Assembly: GCA_028713055.1 (NCBI GenBank)
Contig: JAQTOX010000003.1
Span: forward strand, 1-50,472
DNA length: 50,472 nt
Reading direction: 5' to 3'
From: Methylococcales bacterium
GTDB lineage: Bacteria; Pseudomonadota; Gammaproteobacteria; Methylococcales; Methylomonadaceae
This document shows positions 18,952-27,345 of this stretch, piece by piece (within the stretch, counting starts at the first letter, position 1; each line of letters begins with the position of its first letter). A program made the position numbers and the translations under genes. Under the pieces are notes generated by a model. It was given only the letters and a program-made list of their open reading frames with translations. It had not been told where the DNA came from and made no database searches.

Positions 18952-19320
18952 TTATTTGTAAGTTTCTGAAAAATGATTGTAAAGAAACCAACCCACGTCT
19001 TGAGTTAGTGTAAACGTTATTTTAGCGTTAATAGCATTACCTATTAACGGTATCCAACCTAATACCGATTTGTTAAATATCGCACTGGCATAGCGTTCAC
19101 AAGCCGCTACAACAAGTGTTCTAGCAGCTTGCGATTCTAATTCTTGATTGAAAAGTGCGGCAAGGTTTTTTGCCATATCCAAATAAAGTTTAGTAAGTGT
19201 TGCAATGCCCATACCAGGAACTTGCGAAAAAATGGCTGTTGTCGTGGCAGCCGTTGTCGCAATATCATCAATAATTTTCGTTGCCATCACTTTGCGTTTT
19301 TCTTCAGTAGGCGGATTCAT
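18952..19320 (-). CDS. DUF697-like small membrane-associated protein
   Basis: 122 aa. The pattern [30 protein letters not shown], then a variable part, then [31 protein letters not shown], resembles the DUF697 (YcjF/GTPase-associated) domain, where P-G and P-x-x-G turns flank amphipathic helices. No signal peptide is seen. The ATG overlaps the nadB stop (ATGA), so it is the last gene of an accA-nadB-DUF697 run. The domain is known next to or fused with GTPases, but none is present here. Function is not assigned; family call rests on eye comparison. Confidence 0.6.
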   Translation of the reverse strand: MNPPTEEKRKVMATKIIDDIATTAATTTAIFSQVPGMGIATLTKLYLDMAKNLAALFNQELESQAARTLVVAACERYASAIFNKSVLGWIPLIGNAINAKITFTLTQDVGWFLYNHFSETYK

Positions 19321-20936
19321 TTTAAATTAAACAAATCGCCACCATTAAAACCATCTGGCACTAACACCGTATTTTGCGGGGGCTGTGACGTATCGGTATT
19401 GGGATAATCTAATGTGAAATGCAAACCGCGACTTTCTTTACGGTGTTGAGCGCAACGAATAATCAGTTCAGCGACAACGACTAAATTTCGTAATTCCAAC
19501 AAATCGCTAGTAACGCGGAAATGCGCGTAATACTCGGCGATTTCTTTTTTGAGTAATTCCACGCGATTCATGGCACGGTGCAAACGTTTGTCGGTTCGAA
19601 CAATCCCAACATAATCCCACATGAAATGCCGTAACTCGTTCCAATTGTGCGAGACAACTACTTCTTCGTCAGAATCACTCACTTGCGATTCATCCCACAG
19701 CGGCAAATCTTGAGGCATGGTGAGTTGTGGCAACTTTTGTTTGATGTCTTCGCTCGCTCGCGCTGCAAAAACTAAGCATTCCAAAAGCGAATTGCTTGCC
19801 ATCCGATTTGCGCCATGAAGTCCTGTACAAGCGACTTCACCAACAGCATACAAGTTTTCAATATCAGTTCGCGCGAAACTATCCGTTAAAACGCCTCCGC
19901 ACGTGTAATGAGCGGCTGGAACAACAGGAATCGGTTGTTGCGTAATATCAATATCAAATTCCAAACATTGCTGATAAATGTTAGGGAAATGTTCACGAAT
20001 AAACGCTGCGGGCTTGTGACTAATATCTAAATACACACAGTCGATGCCGCGTTTTTTCATTTCATGGTCAATCGCTCGCGCCACAATATCACGTGGAGCT
20101 AATTCGCCGCGTTCGTCGAAATGGTGCATAAACGTTGAACCGTCCGGCAAAATCAAACGTCCACCTTCACCGCGTACCGCTTCGCTAATTAAAAACGAAT
20201 GTCCCGCTGGATGATAAAGACATGTCGGATGAAACTGCATGAATTCTAAATTGCTAACGCGACAACCGGCTCGCCACGCCACTGCCATGCCATCGCCAGT
20301 CGAACTTTGCGGATTAGTGCTATACAAATAGGCTTTACTCGCGCCACCCGTTGCTAACACAATTATTTTTGCGGCAAATGTTTCGACACGCTGTTGCAAA
20401 CTATTGAACACATACGCCCCGACACAGCGATGATTTTCAATAATTAAGTCGATGATATTATGATTTTCAAAAAGCTCGATGTTTGAATTTTCTTGAGCGC
20501 GTTCGATAAGCGACAACGAAACCGCTTTACCGGTCGCATCAGCGGTATGAACGACACGACGGTGAGAATGTCCACCTTCGCGGTTCAAATGGAGTTTAGT
20601 TTCACCCGAAATCGTCTGTTCTTCGGTGAATAACACGCCTTGTGCGCGTAACCAATCAATTGATTCTTTGCCGTGATTCACGGTTAATTTCACAATTTCT
20701 TCGTTACACAAACCCGCGCCTGAATCGAGCGTATCGTTCAAATGCGATTCCAGCGAATCATTAGCATCGAAAACGGCAGAAATTCCACCTTGTGCGTAGT
20801 AAGTGCTACCCGCAGTTAAGGCGAATTTTGACAAAACAGCTACGCGAGTTTTTGCATCCGCGAGTTTTAGGGCTAACGTTAAACCCGCGCCACCGCTACC
20901 GATAATTAAAACATCGAAACTGAAATCGTTTTTCAC
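19317..20936 (-). CDS. nadB: L-aspartate oxidase
   Basis: 539 aa from a GTG start. It oxidises L-aspartate to iminoaspartate, the first step of de novo NAD synthesis, with FAD in the cytoplasm. The FAD-binding motif IIGSGGAGL is at the N-terminus. Conserved blocks include [35 protein letters not shown], the substrate loop with [10 protein letters not shown], and [22 protein letters not shown]. The frame stays open upstream to a TTG at 20972, but that would overlap accA. GTG at 20936 has a TAGG at the right distance and gives a length equal to known NadB proteins. The gene starts 8 bases after the accA stop. Confidence 0.95.
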   Translation of the reverse strand: MKNDFSFDVLIIGSGGAGLTLALKLADAKTRVAVLSKFALTAGSTYYAQGGISAVFDANDSLESHLNDTLDSGAGLCNEEIVKLTVNHGKESIDWLRAQGVLFTEEQTISGETKLHLNREGGHSHRRVVHTADATGKAVSLSLIERAQENSNIELFENHNIIDLIIENHRCVGAYVFNSLQQRVETFAAKIIVLATGGASKAYLYSTNPQSSTGDGMAVAWRAGCRVSNLEFMQFHPTCLYHPAGHSFLISEAVRGEGGRLILPDGSTFMHHFDERGELAPRDIVARAIDHEMKKRGIDCVYLDISHKPAAFIREHFPNIYQQCLEFDIDITQQPIPVVPAAHYTCGGVLTDSFARTDIENLYAVGEVACTGLHGANRMASNSLLECLVFAARASEDIKQKLPQLTMPQDLPLWDESQVSDSDEEVVVSHNWNELRHFMWDYVGIVRTDKRLHRAMNRVELLKKEIAEYYAHFRVTSDLLELRNLVVVAELIIRCAQHRKESRGLHFTLDYPNTDTSQPPQNTVLVPDGFNGGDLFNLK

Positions 20937-20943
20937 GTTGAAC

Positions 20944-21909
20944 CTATTTGCTGGATTCGTCAAACACACCAAAATTCATAATACGTTGATAACGTGCTTC
21001 CAGTAACGCATTTGAATCTTGGTGTTTTAATGCACTTAAATGGCGGGACAAGGTATCTTTTAAATTGTTTGCAGTGATTTTGAAATCACGATGTGCGCCA
21101 CCTAACGGTTCGCGAACCACTTCATCTAAAAAGCCTTGTTCACGAATTCGATCAGCGGTAATCCCCATTGCTTCGGCGGCAAGTTGTGATTTATCCGCAC
21201 TTTTCCAAAGAATCGATGCACAGCCTTCGGGTGAAATTACCGAATACGTGCTGTATTCCAACATAATCAAACGGTCGCCCACACCAATCGCCAACGCACC
21301 GCCTGAACCACCTTCACCGATAATGGTGCAAATAATTGGAGTTTTAAGTCTCGCCATTTCGAACAAGTTTCGCGCAATCGCTTCGCTTTGACCACGTTCT
21401 TCAGCATCAATTCCAGGGTAAGCTCCTGGTGTGTCAATTAAACAAATAATAGGTAACTTAAAACGTTCGGCAAGTTTCATCACGCGCAACGCTTTACGAT
21501 AACCTTCAGGGCGCGGCATTCCAAAGTTGCGATAAATTTTTTCTTTGGTATCACGTCCTTTTTGATGTCCGATGATAACCACCGGTTCACCGCCCAATTT
21601 CGCTAGCCCACAAATAATCGCTGGATCATCCGCATAAGCGCGATCACCATGTAATTCGTGGAAATCGGTAAATATCAAATCAATATAATCTTGCGTATAA
21701 GGACGACCTGGATGACGTGAAATTTGTGAAATTTGCCAATCCGATAAATTCGCAAAAATAGATTCAGTTAACGCTTTGCTACGTTCTTCTAATTGTTTCA
21801 GTGCATCGGAAATATTGATTTTGTTATCGAACTGCACGTTACGCAATTCTTCAATTTTCGCTTCCAAGACGGCAATCGGTTGTTCAAAATCGAGAAATTT
21901 TAAGTCCAT
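20944..21909 (-). CDS. accA: Acetyl-CoA carboxylase carboxyltransferase subunit alpha
   Basis: 321 aa, standard length. It is part of the carboxyltransferase that moves the carboxyl group from biotin to acetyl-CoA to form malonyl-CoA for fatty-acid synthesis. Motifs include the N-terminal [72 protein letters not shown], and the oxyanion region [37 protein letters not shown]. It heads a run with nadB and the DUF697-like gene. The biotin ligase gene (birA) is 18 kb away on the other strand. Confidence 0.97.
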   Translation of the reverse strand: MDLKFLDFEQPIAVLEAKIEELRNVQFDNKINISDALKQLEERSKALTESIFANLSDWQISQISRHPGRPYTQDYIDLIFTDFHELHGDRAYADDPAIICGLAKLGGEPVVIIGHQKGRDTKEKIYRNFGMPRPEGYRKALRVMKLAERFKLPIICLIDTPGAYPGIDAEERGQSEAIARNLFEMARLKTPIICTIIGEGGSGGALAIGVGDRLIMLEYSTYSVISPEGCASILWKSADKSQLAAEAMGITADRIREQGFLDEVVREPLGGAHRDFKITANNLKDTLSRHLSALKHQDSNALLEARYQRIMNFGVFDESSK

Positions 21910-21996
21910 ATTTTTATATTTTTAAGAGTTAATTTAAAAGTGGCGGATAGTATAAGGCAAATTGAGAAATATGCGCCGCGTCTAATTCGTGCAATC

Positions 21997-22031
21997 ATTC
22001 GGTTAAGGGTTGAAAAGTTGTGTTCATTTTG
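21997..22031. repeat. Left copy of an imperfect 35-bp direct repeat flanking the replicon block
   Basis: Begins ATTCGGTTAAGGGTTG and ends TGTTCATTTTG. It matches 24388-24422 at 29 of 35 positions in the same orientation. The repeat overlaps the 3' end of the XRE gene. The two copies bracket about 2.4 kb holding the XRE regulator, the small secreted protein, the iterons and rep. Confidence 0.55.
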
Positions 22032-22419
22032 ATTCTTCGGTTTTCACTTCCATCAATTCAATAATCCGTTTTAACAACGCAATTTCTTTGTTTTTTTCAG
22101 AATTTAGAAGTTGGGATTTTTCAAATTCACTTTTGAGTTGTAGATAATCTAAGGATTGATGAATGTTGCACCAATTTTGTTGATTAGTTTGCACGCTTCC
22201 AAAATTGTTAAAAACATTTGTTTCTTTTTTATCGAAAAGTTCTGATAACTCAACACCAAATAATTCTGAAAGTTGCTCAAGTTTGGATAATTTAATGTCG
22301 TTTTTGCCGCGTTCTAAATCGCCATAACCATTAACAGACATATCGAGTTTTTCTGCTAAGTATTCTTGCGTCCAACCTTTGGCTAATCTCACAAATCGTA
22401 TTTTTTCATGTACTGACAT
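22024..22419 (-). CDS. XRE-family transcriptional regulator with C-terminal coiled coil
   Basis: 131 aa. The HTH_3 domain spans about residues 5-60 (IRFVRLAKGWTQEYLAEKLDMSVNGYGDLERGKNDIKLSKLEQLSELFGV), typical of Cro/CI-type DNA-binding proteins. The C-terminus from about 85 (LQLKSEFEKSQLLNSEKNKEIALLKRIIELMEV) is a heptad-like helix, likely for dimerisation. Regulators of this build are common on plasmids, phages and mobile elements. It lies within the block bracketed by 35-bp direct repeats and divergent from the small secreted protein gene. Its operator was not identified. Confidence 0.85.
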   Translation of the reverse strand: MSVHEKIRFVRLAKGWTQEYLAEKLDMSVNGYGDLERGKNDIKLSKLEQLSELFGVELSELFDKKETNVFNNFGSVQTNQQNWCNIHQSLDYLQLKSEFEKSQLLNSEKNKEIALLKRIIELMEVKTEESK

Positions 22420-22525
22420 TCAACACCCAATTCTAACGACAAAATAACAAGTTGAGCTTGATTGTAGCCTATTGCAAAGAATTTAATAATGCACGCTCTG
22501 TTAATTTCAAAATAGGTTACAAATA

Positions 22526-22900
22526 ATGAAGAAACTTATAGCCGTTTGTTTGGCAATTACGGGGATTTTCGCAAGTAGTTTTGCAAATGCCGCCACTGGT
22601 ATTGTGAAAGGAAAAGTAGAATTTATACGCACACATGATGCGTCTCAACAAGGCGACGTATGGAAACCACCTATTTTTTGGTTCACTTTAAAGGGTGTGT
22701 CTAAGGCTGGGGCATGTCCTAAATGGGTAGAAGGAAAAGTATTATTCGTTGCTAAAGATAGTCAGGCTTTCAACTTAGTTTCTGATGCACTGAATAGTGG
22801 AAAAGAAGTAGCAGTAGCTTTTAATGATACGGTCTTGCATGGTGATAGTTGGTGTGCAGCTAGTTATATAACAGTTGGTTCACCACCTCCGTTGTACTGA
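22526..22900 (+). CDS. Small secreted protein of unknown function
   Basis: 124 aa with a clear signal peptide (MKKLIAVCLAITGIFASSFANA, cleavage after ANA). The mature part of about 100 aa is beta-rich with two cysteines (GACPKW; SWCAAS) that could form a disulfide. I do not recognise the family. An AGG precedes the ATG, and a strong intrinsic terminator follows 13 bases after the stop, so it is probably a single-gene transcript, divergent from the XRE regulator. Confidence 0.75.
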   Translation: MKKLIAVCLAITGIFASSFANAATGIVKGKVEFIRTHDASQQGDVWKPPIFWFTLKGVSKAGACPKWVEGKVLFVAKDSQAFNLVSDALNSGKEVAVAFNDTVLHGDSWCAASYITVGSPPPLY

Positions 22901-22913
22901 GTTTCGTATTTTT

Positions 22914-22957
22914 AAAAAAAGCCCCGACTTGCATCACAGCAATCGGGGCTTTTTTTT
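22914..22957 (+). terminator. Rho-independent terminator after the small secreted protein gene
   Basis: Stem GCCCCGA / TCGGGGC with an inner TTGC/GCAA pairing, preceded by seven A and followed by eight T. It should also work in the reverse direction and insulates the origin region. Confidence 0.92.
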
Positions 22958-23493
22958 CGTCAAAATTTCCACGTTTCCTTTTTAAAGATTTTTAGCGCGA
23001 TTAAGGGAGAAATCCGCAGTCTTAAAGGATATTCTTTTTCAATATCCCGTTATATTTAATACCTTTGTTTTATAAGATATTTTTCTTTCGGATTATTCGA
23101 CATTTAGGGCGTTCAGTTTTTCAATTATGGTATGGCGAGCGTGTAATAATTACTGATAACGATGTTGCCGTTGCAAAATTTAATGCTAATTTTCGTCAAA
23201 AATTAAAAATTTCGTTTTATGAAATTTTTTAATCTTGTTTTATCCTGTTTTATACTTGTTTTAAGATAGAAAATTACTATATTTTTCAATATGTTGAAAT
23301 AGAATTAAACGACAAATTCTTTTTATAAGACGACAGATTCTTTGCATAAGACGACAAAAATTTCGTATTAAACGACAAATTCTTTGCTAAATCGTCATTT
23401 ATAAGACGACAAATTCTTTGTATTAGACGACCTTAATTTTTTACGTCGCTTTTTATGTTACACTGCTCGAAATATCATTATTTAGGTGGGTTT
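22958..23493. other. Long intergenic region upstream of rep
   Basis: The right half holds the origin-like repeats described separately. The left half (22958-23230) is AT-rich without a convincing gene. An open frame of 55 codons from a TTG at 23065 to a TAA at 23232 (containing GRSVFQLWYGERVIITDNDVA) reads protein-like but has no clear ribosome site; it may be a gene remnant. Confidence 0.5.
23236..23432 (+). other. Iteron-type replication origin (AT-rich repeats plus 21-bp iterons)
   Basis: Six iterons related to ATAAGACGACAAATTCTTTG start at 23304, 23325, 23346, 23367, 23401 and 23422; the last is partial. Spacing is exactly 21 bp except for a 13-bp extra gap between the fourth and fifth, which contains AAATCGTCATTT. 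Just upstream, TGTTTTA occurs at 23236, 23246 and 23257, at helical-turn spacing like the AT-rich unwinding repeats of plasmid origins. The Rep_3 gene starts about 60 bases downstream. Iterons bind the initiator and also repress it in known plasmids of this type. Confidence 0.85.
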
Positions 23494-24360
23494 ATGGAAC
23501 ATAAAAATTTAACCGTTTGCAAAGCAAATAATGTCATTGAAGCGGGTTACAAACTGAGCTTGAACGAACAAAGGGTTGTTTTAGCGTGCATTGGTCAGGT
23601 CAACTCGATGGAAGAATTGTTGAAAACTGATGAGTTTGAATTGTCGGCTAAAAATTTTGCCAAGTTATTTTCTGTTTCTGATGAAAATGCTTATCAAGCA
23701 TTAACTGAGGTCACTGAAAGTTTATTCAATCGTTATGTGGTGGTCGAAAATCCTTATCCTAATCGTCCGCGTGTTAAGCGTTTAAAAATGCGGTGGATTA
23801 GTTCTATTAAGTATTTACCAGACGAAGGAAAGGCGATTCTGTGTTTTTCTCAAGATATGCTTCCTTATTTGAGCGAACTAAAAGGCAGTTTCACTCGTTA
23901 CAAATTGGAACACGTCGGTAAAATGACTTGTATTTATGCGATTCGGTTGTATGAATTACTGATGCAATGGAAAAGCACCGGTAAAAGAGAAATTGACATT
24001 GACTGGTTAAAAAAACAATTTCAACTTGATGAAAATTATGATCGTATGTTTGATCTAAAAAAACGTGTTCTTGACCCCGCTATTAACGACATCAACAAAA
24101 ATTCAAACTACAACGTCTCTTGGACACAGCGTAAAACGGGGCGACGAGTCACACATTTAACATTTGAATTCAGTGAAAAATTACCACTCGTTCCCGAAAA
24201 ACCAAAAAAGAAAACAACGGTGAAAGCGAAAACCGAAGATGTGAAACCAACTGACAACATCGATTATTTTGCAGATATGCGTAAACGATTCGGCGATGTG
24301 ATTACAGCCGCGATTCCCGAAGAAATCATCGAAATTTTAAAAGCACAAGGGCGTTGGTAA
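23494..24360 (+). CDS. Rep_3 (RepB) family plasmid replication initiator
   Basis: 288 aa. The pattern LTVCKANNVIEAGYKLSLNEQRVVLACIGQ and then YKLEHVGKMTCIYAIRLYELLMQWK is characteristic of Rep_3/IncP-like initiators with two winged-helix domains: WH1 about 10-130, WH2 about 135-240 (EIDIDWLKKQFQLDENYDRMFDLKKRVLDPAINDINKNSNY). The C-terminus is Lys-rich. The protein binds iterons and opens the origin. ATG at 23494 has AGGTGGG seven to ten bases upstream and is preferred over the ATG at 23455. It is complete, with no frame damage, although all surrounding genes are chromosomal. No partition, mobilisation or toxin-antitoxin genes accompany it. Confidence 0.93.
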   Translation: MEHKNLTVCKANNVIEAGYKLSLNEQRVVLACIGQVNSMEELLKTDEFELSAKNFAKLFSVSDENAYQALTEVTESLFNRYVVVENPYPNRPRVKRLKMRWISSIKYLPDEGKAILCFSQDMLPYLSELKGSFTRYKLEHVGKMTCIYAIRLYELLMQWKSTGKREIDIDWLKKQFQLDENYDRMFDLKKRVLDPAINDINKNSNYNVSWTQRKTGRRVTHLTFEFSEKLPLVPEKPKKKTTVKAKTEDVKPTDNIDYFADMRKRFGDVITAAIPEEIIEILKAQGRW

Positions 24361-24387
24361 TAATTCTTTGCCACATTTTTGATATTC

Positions 24388-24422
24388 GTTCGGCTAACGG
24401 TTGAAAAGAAGTATTCATTTTG
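24388..24422. repeat. Right copy of the imperfect 35-bp direct repeat
   Basis: Begins GTTCGGCTAACGGTTG and ends TATTCATTTTG; 29 of 35 positions match 21997-22031, same orientation. It overlaps the 3' end of the anti-sigma gene, just as the left copy overlaps the end of the XRE gene. On the minus strand both copies could encode a start MNT.FQPL.E, suggesting duplication of the beginning of a lost downstream gene. Confidence 0.55.
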
Positions 24423-24657
24423 TAACTTCGTTTAATTTTTGTTTAATTCGTCGTCGTGCATCTTCAGACAAAAAAACGCCCGCCGCTTTTTCATTCGCCA
24501 ACTTAAACGCTTTTTGTAAAAAATTAAGCTGTTTCACATAGCAACGACAACGTTTGCACATCATCAAATGCACCGTTAATTCCATTTTTCGATACCACAA
24601 AATACGTCCATCTAAACGTGTCGAAGCCAATTCAGTAATGTTTTTGCACGAAAGCAT
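24415..24657 (-). CDS. Anti-sigma factor, zinc-finger (ZAS/zf-HC2) type
   Basis: 80 aa. The motif HLMMCKRCRCY (H-x3-C-x2-C) at about residues 30-40, after a conserved N-terminal Cys (LSCKNITELASTRLDG), is the zinc-binding anti-sigma signature. The rest is a basic helix. No membrane segment is present, so it would be a cytoplasmic sensor, possibly released by metal or thiol oxidation as known for ZAS proteins. It starts inside the sigma-gene stop (TAATG), the usual sigma/anti-sigma arrangement. It should hold the ECF factor inactive until induction of the hvfA-hvfX regulon. Confidence 0.8.
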   Translation of the reverse strand: MLSCKNITELASTRLDGRILWYRKMELTVHLMMCKRCRCYVKQLNFLQKAFKLANEKAAGVFLSEDARRRIKQKLNEVTK

Positions 24658-25229
24658 TAGACTTCTCCTTTATCGAACCAATTGGTTTCTAAACATAGCC
24701 GTAATTTCATGCGTGTTCTGGATAACGCCACCCACAATTGGTTTGCGTTTCCAATCGCTAAAATTTGGCAACATTCTTCGGTTGAAACACCGTCGATTCG
24801 CATCATAAATAAACGCGCCATTGTTTCGGGTAAACGCGATTTGCATTGTTCAAAAATTCGCCAAAATGCTTGATTGTCAAAATCTTTTTCTGGCGTTTGC
24901 CAATTAATTAAATCAACTTGCCAATGACCATTCTCGTCAAATTGGTAAGCTACCACATCGTCACCAAAATCAGAATCCGTTAATAACGGCAATTCGCGTT
25001 GTGTTTTACGGTAATAATCGACGAGTTTATTTTTTAAAATACCGACCAACCAAGAACTGACGGCGGATTGATGATTGAAATTTTTGACACCTTGCAAGGC
25101 AGCAAGCAACGTATCTTGTACGAGGTCTTCTGCAACAGATTCGGAACGAACGCGAGATAAAGCGTAACGATAAAGCAGGTCGCCGTAATCGGTTAGCCAA
25201 TCAGCAGGATTGAGAGAGTTTTTTTGCAT
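24657..25229 (-). CDS. ECF-type RNA polymerase sigma factor
   Basis: 190 aa. Region 2 shows LLYRYALSRVRSESVAEDLVQDTLLAALQGVKNF and SSWLVGILKNKLVDYYRK (-10 recognition). Region 4 shows GVSTEECCQILAIGNANQLWVALSRTRMKLRLCLE (-35 recognition helix). No region 1 or 3 is present, as in ECF factors. ATG at 25229 is chosen; the frame also opens with TTG at 25244. It is cotranscribed with the anti-sigma gene and lies next to hvfA. The three promoters sharing GTAAGGTT-N13-CGACTAA upstream of hvfA, the 495-aa gene and hvfX are its most likely targets; no copy is seen before the sigma gene itself. Confidence 0.93.
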   Translation of the reverse strand: MQKNSLNPADWLTDYGDLLYRYALSRVRSESVAEDLVQDTLLAALQGVKNFNHQSAVSSWLVGILKNKLVDYYRKTQRELPLLTDSDFGDDVVAYQFDENGHWQVDLINWQTPEKDFDNQAFWRIFEQCKSRLPETMARLFMMRIDGVSTEECCQILAIGNANQLWVALSRTRMKLRLCLETNWFDKGEV

Positions 25230-25299
25230 CAAGGCATTATCCAAACGTTTTAAAAATTAGAATTGTAGAAGATAACGCCTCAACATACGGTGGGATTAT

Positions 25300-25656
25300 T
25301 TATTTTGCAGGCATTTCCATTGTGCCGTCCATTTTTTTACCTCCACATTTGCCTTCTGGGGCTTTCATCATTTCGCCTTCGGCAGGCTTCATGTCACCAT
25401 CCATTTTTTTGCCACCGCATTTACCCTCGGCATTTTTCATGTTGCCTTCCATTGCTTTTTTATCTGCCCCGCATTTTGCTTCACCACAACCACCTTCTTT
25501 CTTTTTCATGTCCGTTGCATCAGCTTCGGCTAATTGCATATAGCCTTGACTGAGTTCAGTTACGCCAAAATCAGCATGAGCCGCCGTTGATGCAATACCA
25601 GCCAATAAAGTTGCACCTAACGTTAAAGCGAATGGGGTTTTGTTTAATTTTTTCAT
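25300..25656 (-). CDS. hvfA: HvfA/bufferin-like RiPP metallophore precursor
   Basis: 118 aa. The signal peptide ends AHA (cleavage after residue 28), followed by FGVTELSQGYMQLAEAD. The mature part is Lys/Met/Gly-rich with four cysteines (57, 62, 80, 104) in EGGCGEAKCG and two copies of EGKCGGKKMDG. The EGKCG repeat is the hallmark of HvfA and related copper-binding precursors, whose cysteines are converted to oxazolone/thioamide groups by an MNIO (DUF692) enzyme with its partner. The product would act in the periplasm in metal sequestration. No MNIO gene lies in the window. An ECF-type promoter lies 55 bases upstream. Confidence 0.85.
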   Translation of the reverse strand: MKKLNKTPFALTLGATLLAGIASTAAHADFGVTELSQGYMQLAEADATDMKKKEGGCGEAKCGADKKAMEGNMKNAEGKCGGKKMDGDMKPAEGEMMKAPEGKCGGKKMDGTMEMPAK

Positions 25657-25711
25657 GATTGTTCCTTTTGTTGGATTGGTAAAAAGCCCATCAATTTGAT
25701 AAAGCTGTCGG

Positions 25712-25739
25712 TTAGTCGTGTGACGTTGCAGAACCTTAC
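25712..25739 (-). promoter_or_regulatory. ECF-type promoter of hvfA
   Basis: On the minus strand: GTAAGGTT (25739-25732), 13-base spacer, CGACTAA (25718-25712), then 55 bases to the hvfA ATG. The same two boxes with the same 13-base spacer occur before the 495-aa gene and hvfX. The match extends upstream as TTTGACG in this copy and in the 495-aa gene copy. Confidence 0.8.
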
Positions 25740-25755
25740 CGTCAAATCGAAATTT

Positions 25756-27243
25756 TTATTTGTTGAAAGTCACAACAGGAAAACCATTAAGTTCATCACT
25801 GTGTAACCAAACCATTTCATTCGCCGCGTGCATGGCACCTGCGGTGTCGAATTTATTTTGATTAGCTTGCCATGCGTTATTTTTCCAAGTAATCGAAGCC
25901 GCAAAAACAGGCGCGATTTTAGTCGGCAATGGTGTTGTTGGATAACGATAATCGAGAGTTGGTTGTTTGGTGTCATAAGGACTTTTCATTTGCGCGACAT
26001 CTGGAGCCGAAAGCTGTAAGCCACTCAAGTTAATCGTTCCTTCCCACCACGCAGTAAAAATATTTTTTGCAGCGGTTTGATCAATACGTTTGTCTAAAAA
26101 TAAATCAGCGGCATTAAACGCGCCGACAATCTCACCCACGCCGTCAATGGTCAATGTTGTTGTGCCTTTTAAAACACCATGAGCTGTATCGAACCCGGTG
26201 GTCATTTTTTTGAAAACGGTAGCGGCGGTTGTCAAATAGGTTTCCGTTTTCGTGGTACGTCCCACTTCAATCAATCCGCGCACTTGGTAAGCCGAATCAG
26301 TGGGATTTTTAGCGGTCAATTTTGCTAGCTTATTTCCCCAGTTCGTGACGGCATTTTTTGCGTTAACAAGCTCCGTATTGTCTTGGGTAACGCTTGCATA
26401 CCAAATAACCGATTGAATGGCTAAACTCAAATCACGAATGGTGGTCGGCTTAGAATTTAACACTTTTGTAAAATGAGATGCCGCCATGCTTGAAAACATA
26501 TCCGCTGTCATTTTGTCGGTATAACGATTTTCAGCAGGATAATTTTGAACATCAGCACGCACGCCTTCGTTATTGGTTTGACTGGCAGAAGAATAAACGT
26601 TTGCACCGTCGCTCAATGCAATCAATAGCGCGTAATCGCCCGCTTTGGGCATTTCATAATCTACCATGTTTTCGCTATATGCTTGCATTTGCATTTTTGC
26701 CATGAGCGCGAGCATCACGCCGGCAAACCGTTCGTTTGCACCAAAATTATCGACGTTGGCTTGACCAAAATGCGCGTTGCGATGAAAGGCTTTTGCCCAC
26801 TCTAATTCTTTAACAATCGTCCACGCACTGGCTTCGTTTGATAGCGTTTTTGAATAACTTTGCCATTTTAACGTTGAAAAATCCTTTTGATTTGGCGTAG
26901 TGAGATAGTGTGGGTTGCCACTTTTATAAACAGTCATCAGCATTGTCGGATTAACGGGCGGGGTCACGGGATTGTCAACACTTGCGCCCACTGACTTCAT
27001 CAAATCTGGCATCATCGGCATTATTTTTTCCATCGGAATCGCCATTCCCATACCGCTTTGCATAGAAAGAGCCGTCAAGTTGTAACGCGAATACCAATAA
27101 CCTTCTTCATTTGCAGTGGTTGGTAAAAAATCTTTTTCTTGTCCGACAATAAAACTTGTCGCGGTTGTAACTGGCGTGGCATAAACGTTGGTTGATGCAA
27201 TTAACGTTGCGCTTAATGTGAGAGCTAAATTTGTGTAGTTCAT
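25756..27243 (-). CDS. Secreted Met-rich protein of unknown family, co-regulated with hvfA
   Basis: 495 aa with a signal peptide (NLALTLSATLIASTNVYATP). I do not recognise the family. Near the N-terminus is a Met-rich stretch (SMQSGMGMAIPMEKIMPMMPDLMKS), and more methionines follow at about 180-195 (VMLALMAKMQMQAYSENM), a pattern common in copper-handling periplasmic proteins. The remainder is rich in helices (AAATVFKKMTTGF, DRRI-like repeats), which could form an alpha-toroid; this is a guess. It is transcribed toward hvfA and has its own ECF-type promoter 54 bases upstream. Divergent hvfX shares the same promoter type. Confidence 0.8.
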   Translation of the reverse strand: MNYTNLALTLSATLIASTNVYATPVTTATSFIVGQEKDFLPTTANEEGYWYSRYNLTALSMQSGMGMAIPMEKIMPMMPDLMKSVGASVDNPVTPPVNPTMLMTVYKSGNPHYLTTPNQKDFSTLKWQSYSKTLSNEASAWTIVKELEWAKAFHRNAHFGQANVDNFGANERFAGVMLALMAKMQMQAYSENMVDYEMPKAGDYALLIALSDGANVYSSASQTNNEGVRADVQNYPAENRYTDKMTADMFSSMAASHFTKVLNSKPTTIRDLSLAIQSVIWYASVTQDNTELVNAKNAVTNWGNKLAKLTAKNPTDSAYQVRGLIEVGRTTKTETYLTTAATVFKKMTTGFDTAHGVLKGTTTLTIDGVGEIVGAFNAADLFLDKRIDQTAAKNIFTAWWEGTINLSGLQLSAPDVAQMKSPYDTKQPTLDYRYPTTPLPTKIAPVFAASITWKNNAWQANQNKFDTAGAMHAANEMVWLHSDELNGFPVVTFNK

Positions 27244-27297
27244 GATTATTTTTTGTTTGAAGTGAAAATTTCCCGCCGTCTGACGAGAGTCACTTAC

Positions 27298-27325
27298 TTA
27301 GTCGCACCGTTTGGCAAAACCTTAC
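27298..27325 (-). promoter_or_regulatory. ECF-type promoter of the 495-aa secreted protein gene
   Basis: On the minus strand: GTAAGGTT (27325-27318), 13-base spacer, CGACTAA (27304-27298), 54 bases before the ATG at 27243. Upstream TTTGACG also matches the hvfA promoter. It stands back to back with the hvfX promoter, 20 bases between the -35 boxes. Confidence 0.8.
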
Positions 27326-27345
27326 CGTCAAATTAAAAAAATTTT

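Noticed and set aside
19317..20972. Longer nadB start at TTG 20972.
   Set aside because: It would overlap accA by 29 bases and add residues absent from known NadB; GTG 20936 has a better ribosome site.
23304..23432. The evenly spaced repeats could be read as a small CRISPR array.
   Set aside because: Units follow each other at 21 bp with almost no spacer, vary slightly and lie next to a Rep_3 gene without cas genes; they are iterons.
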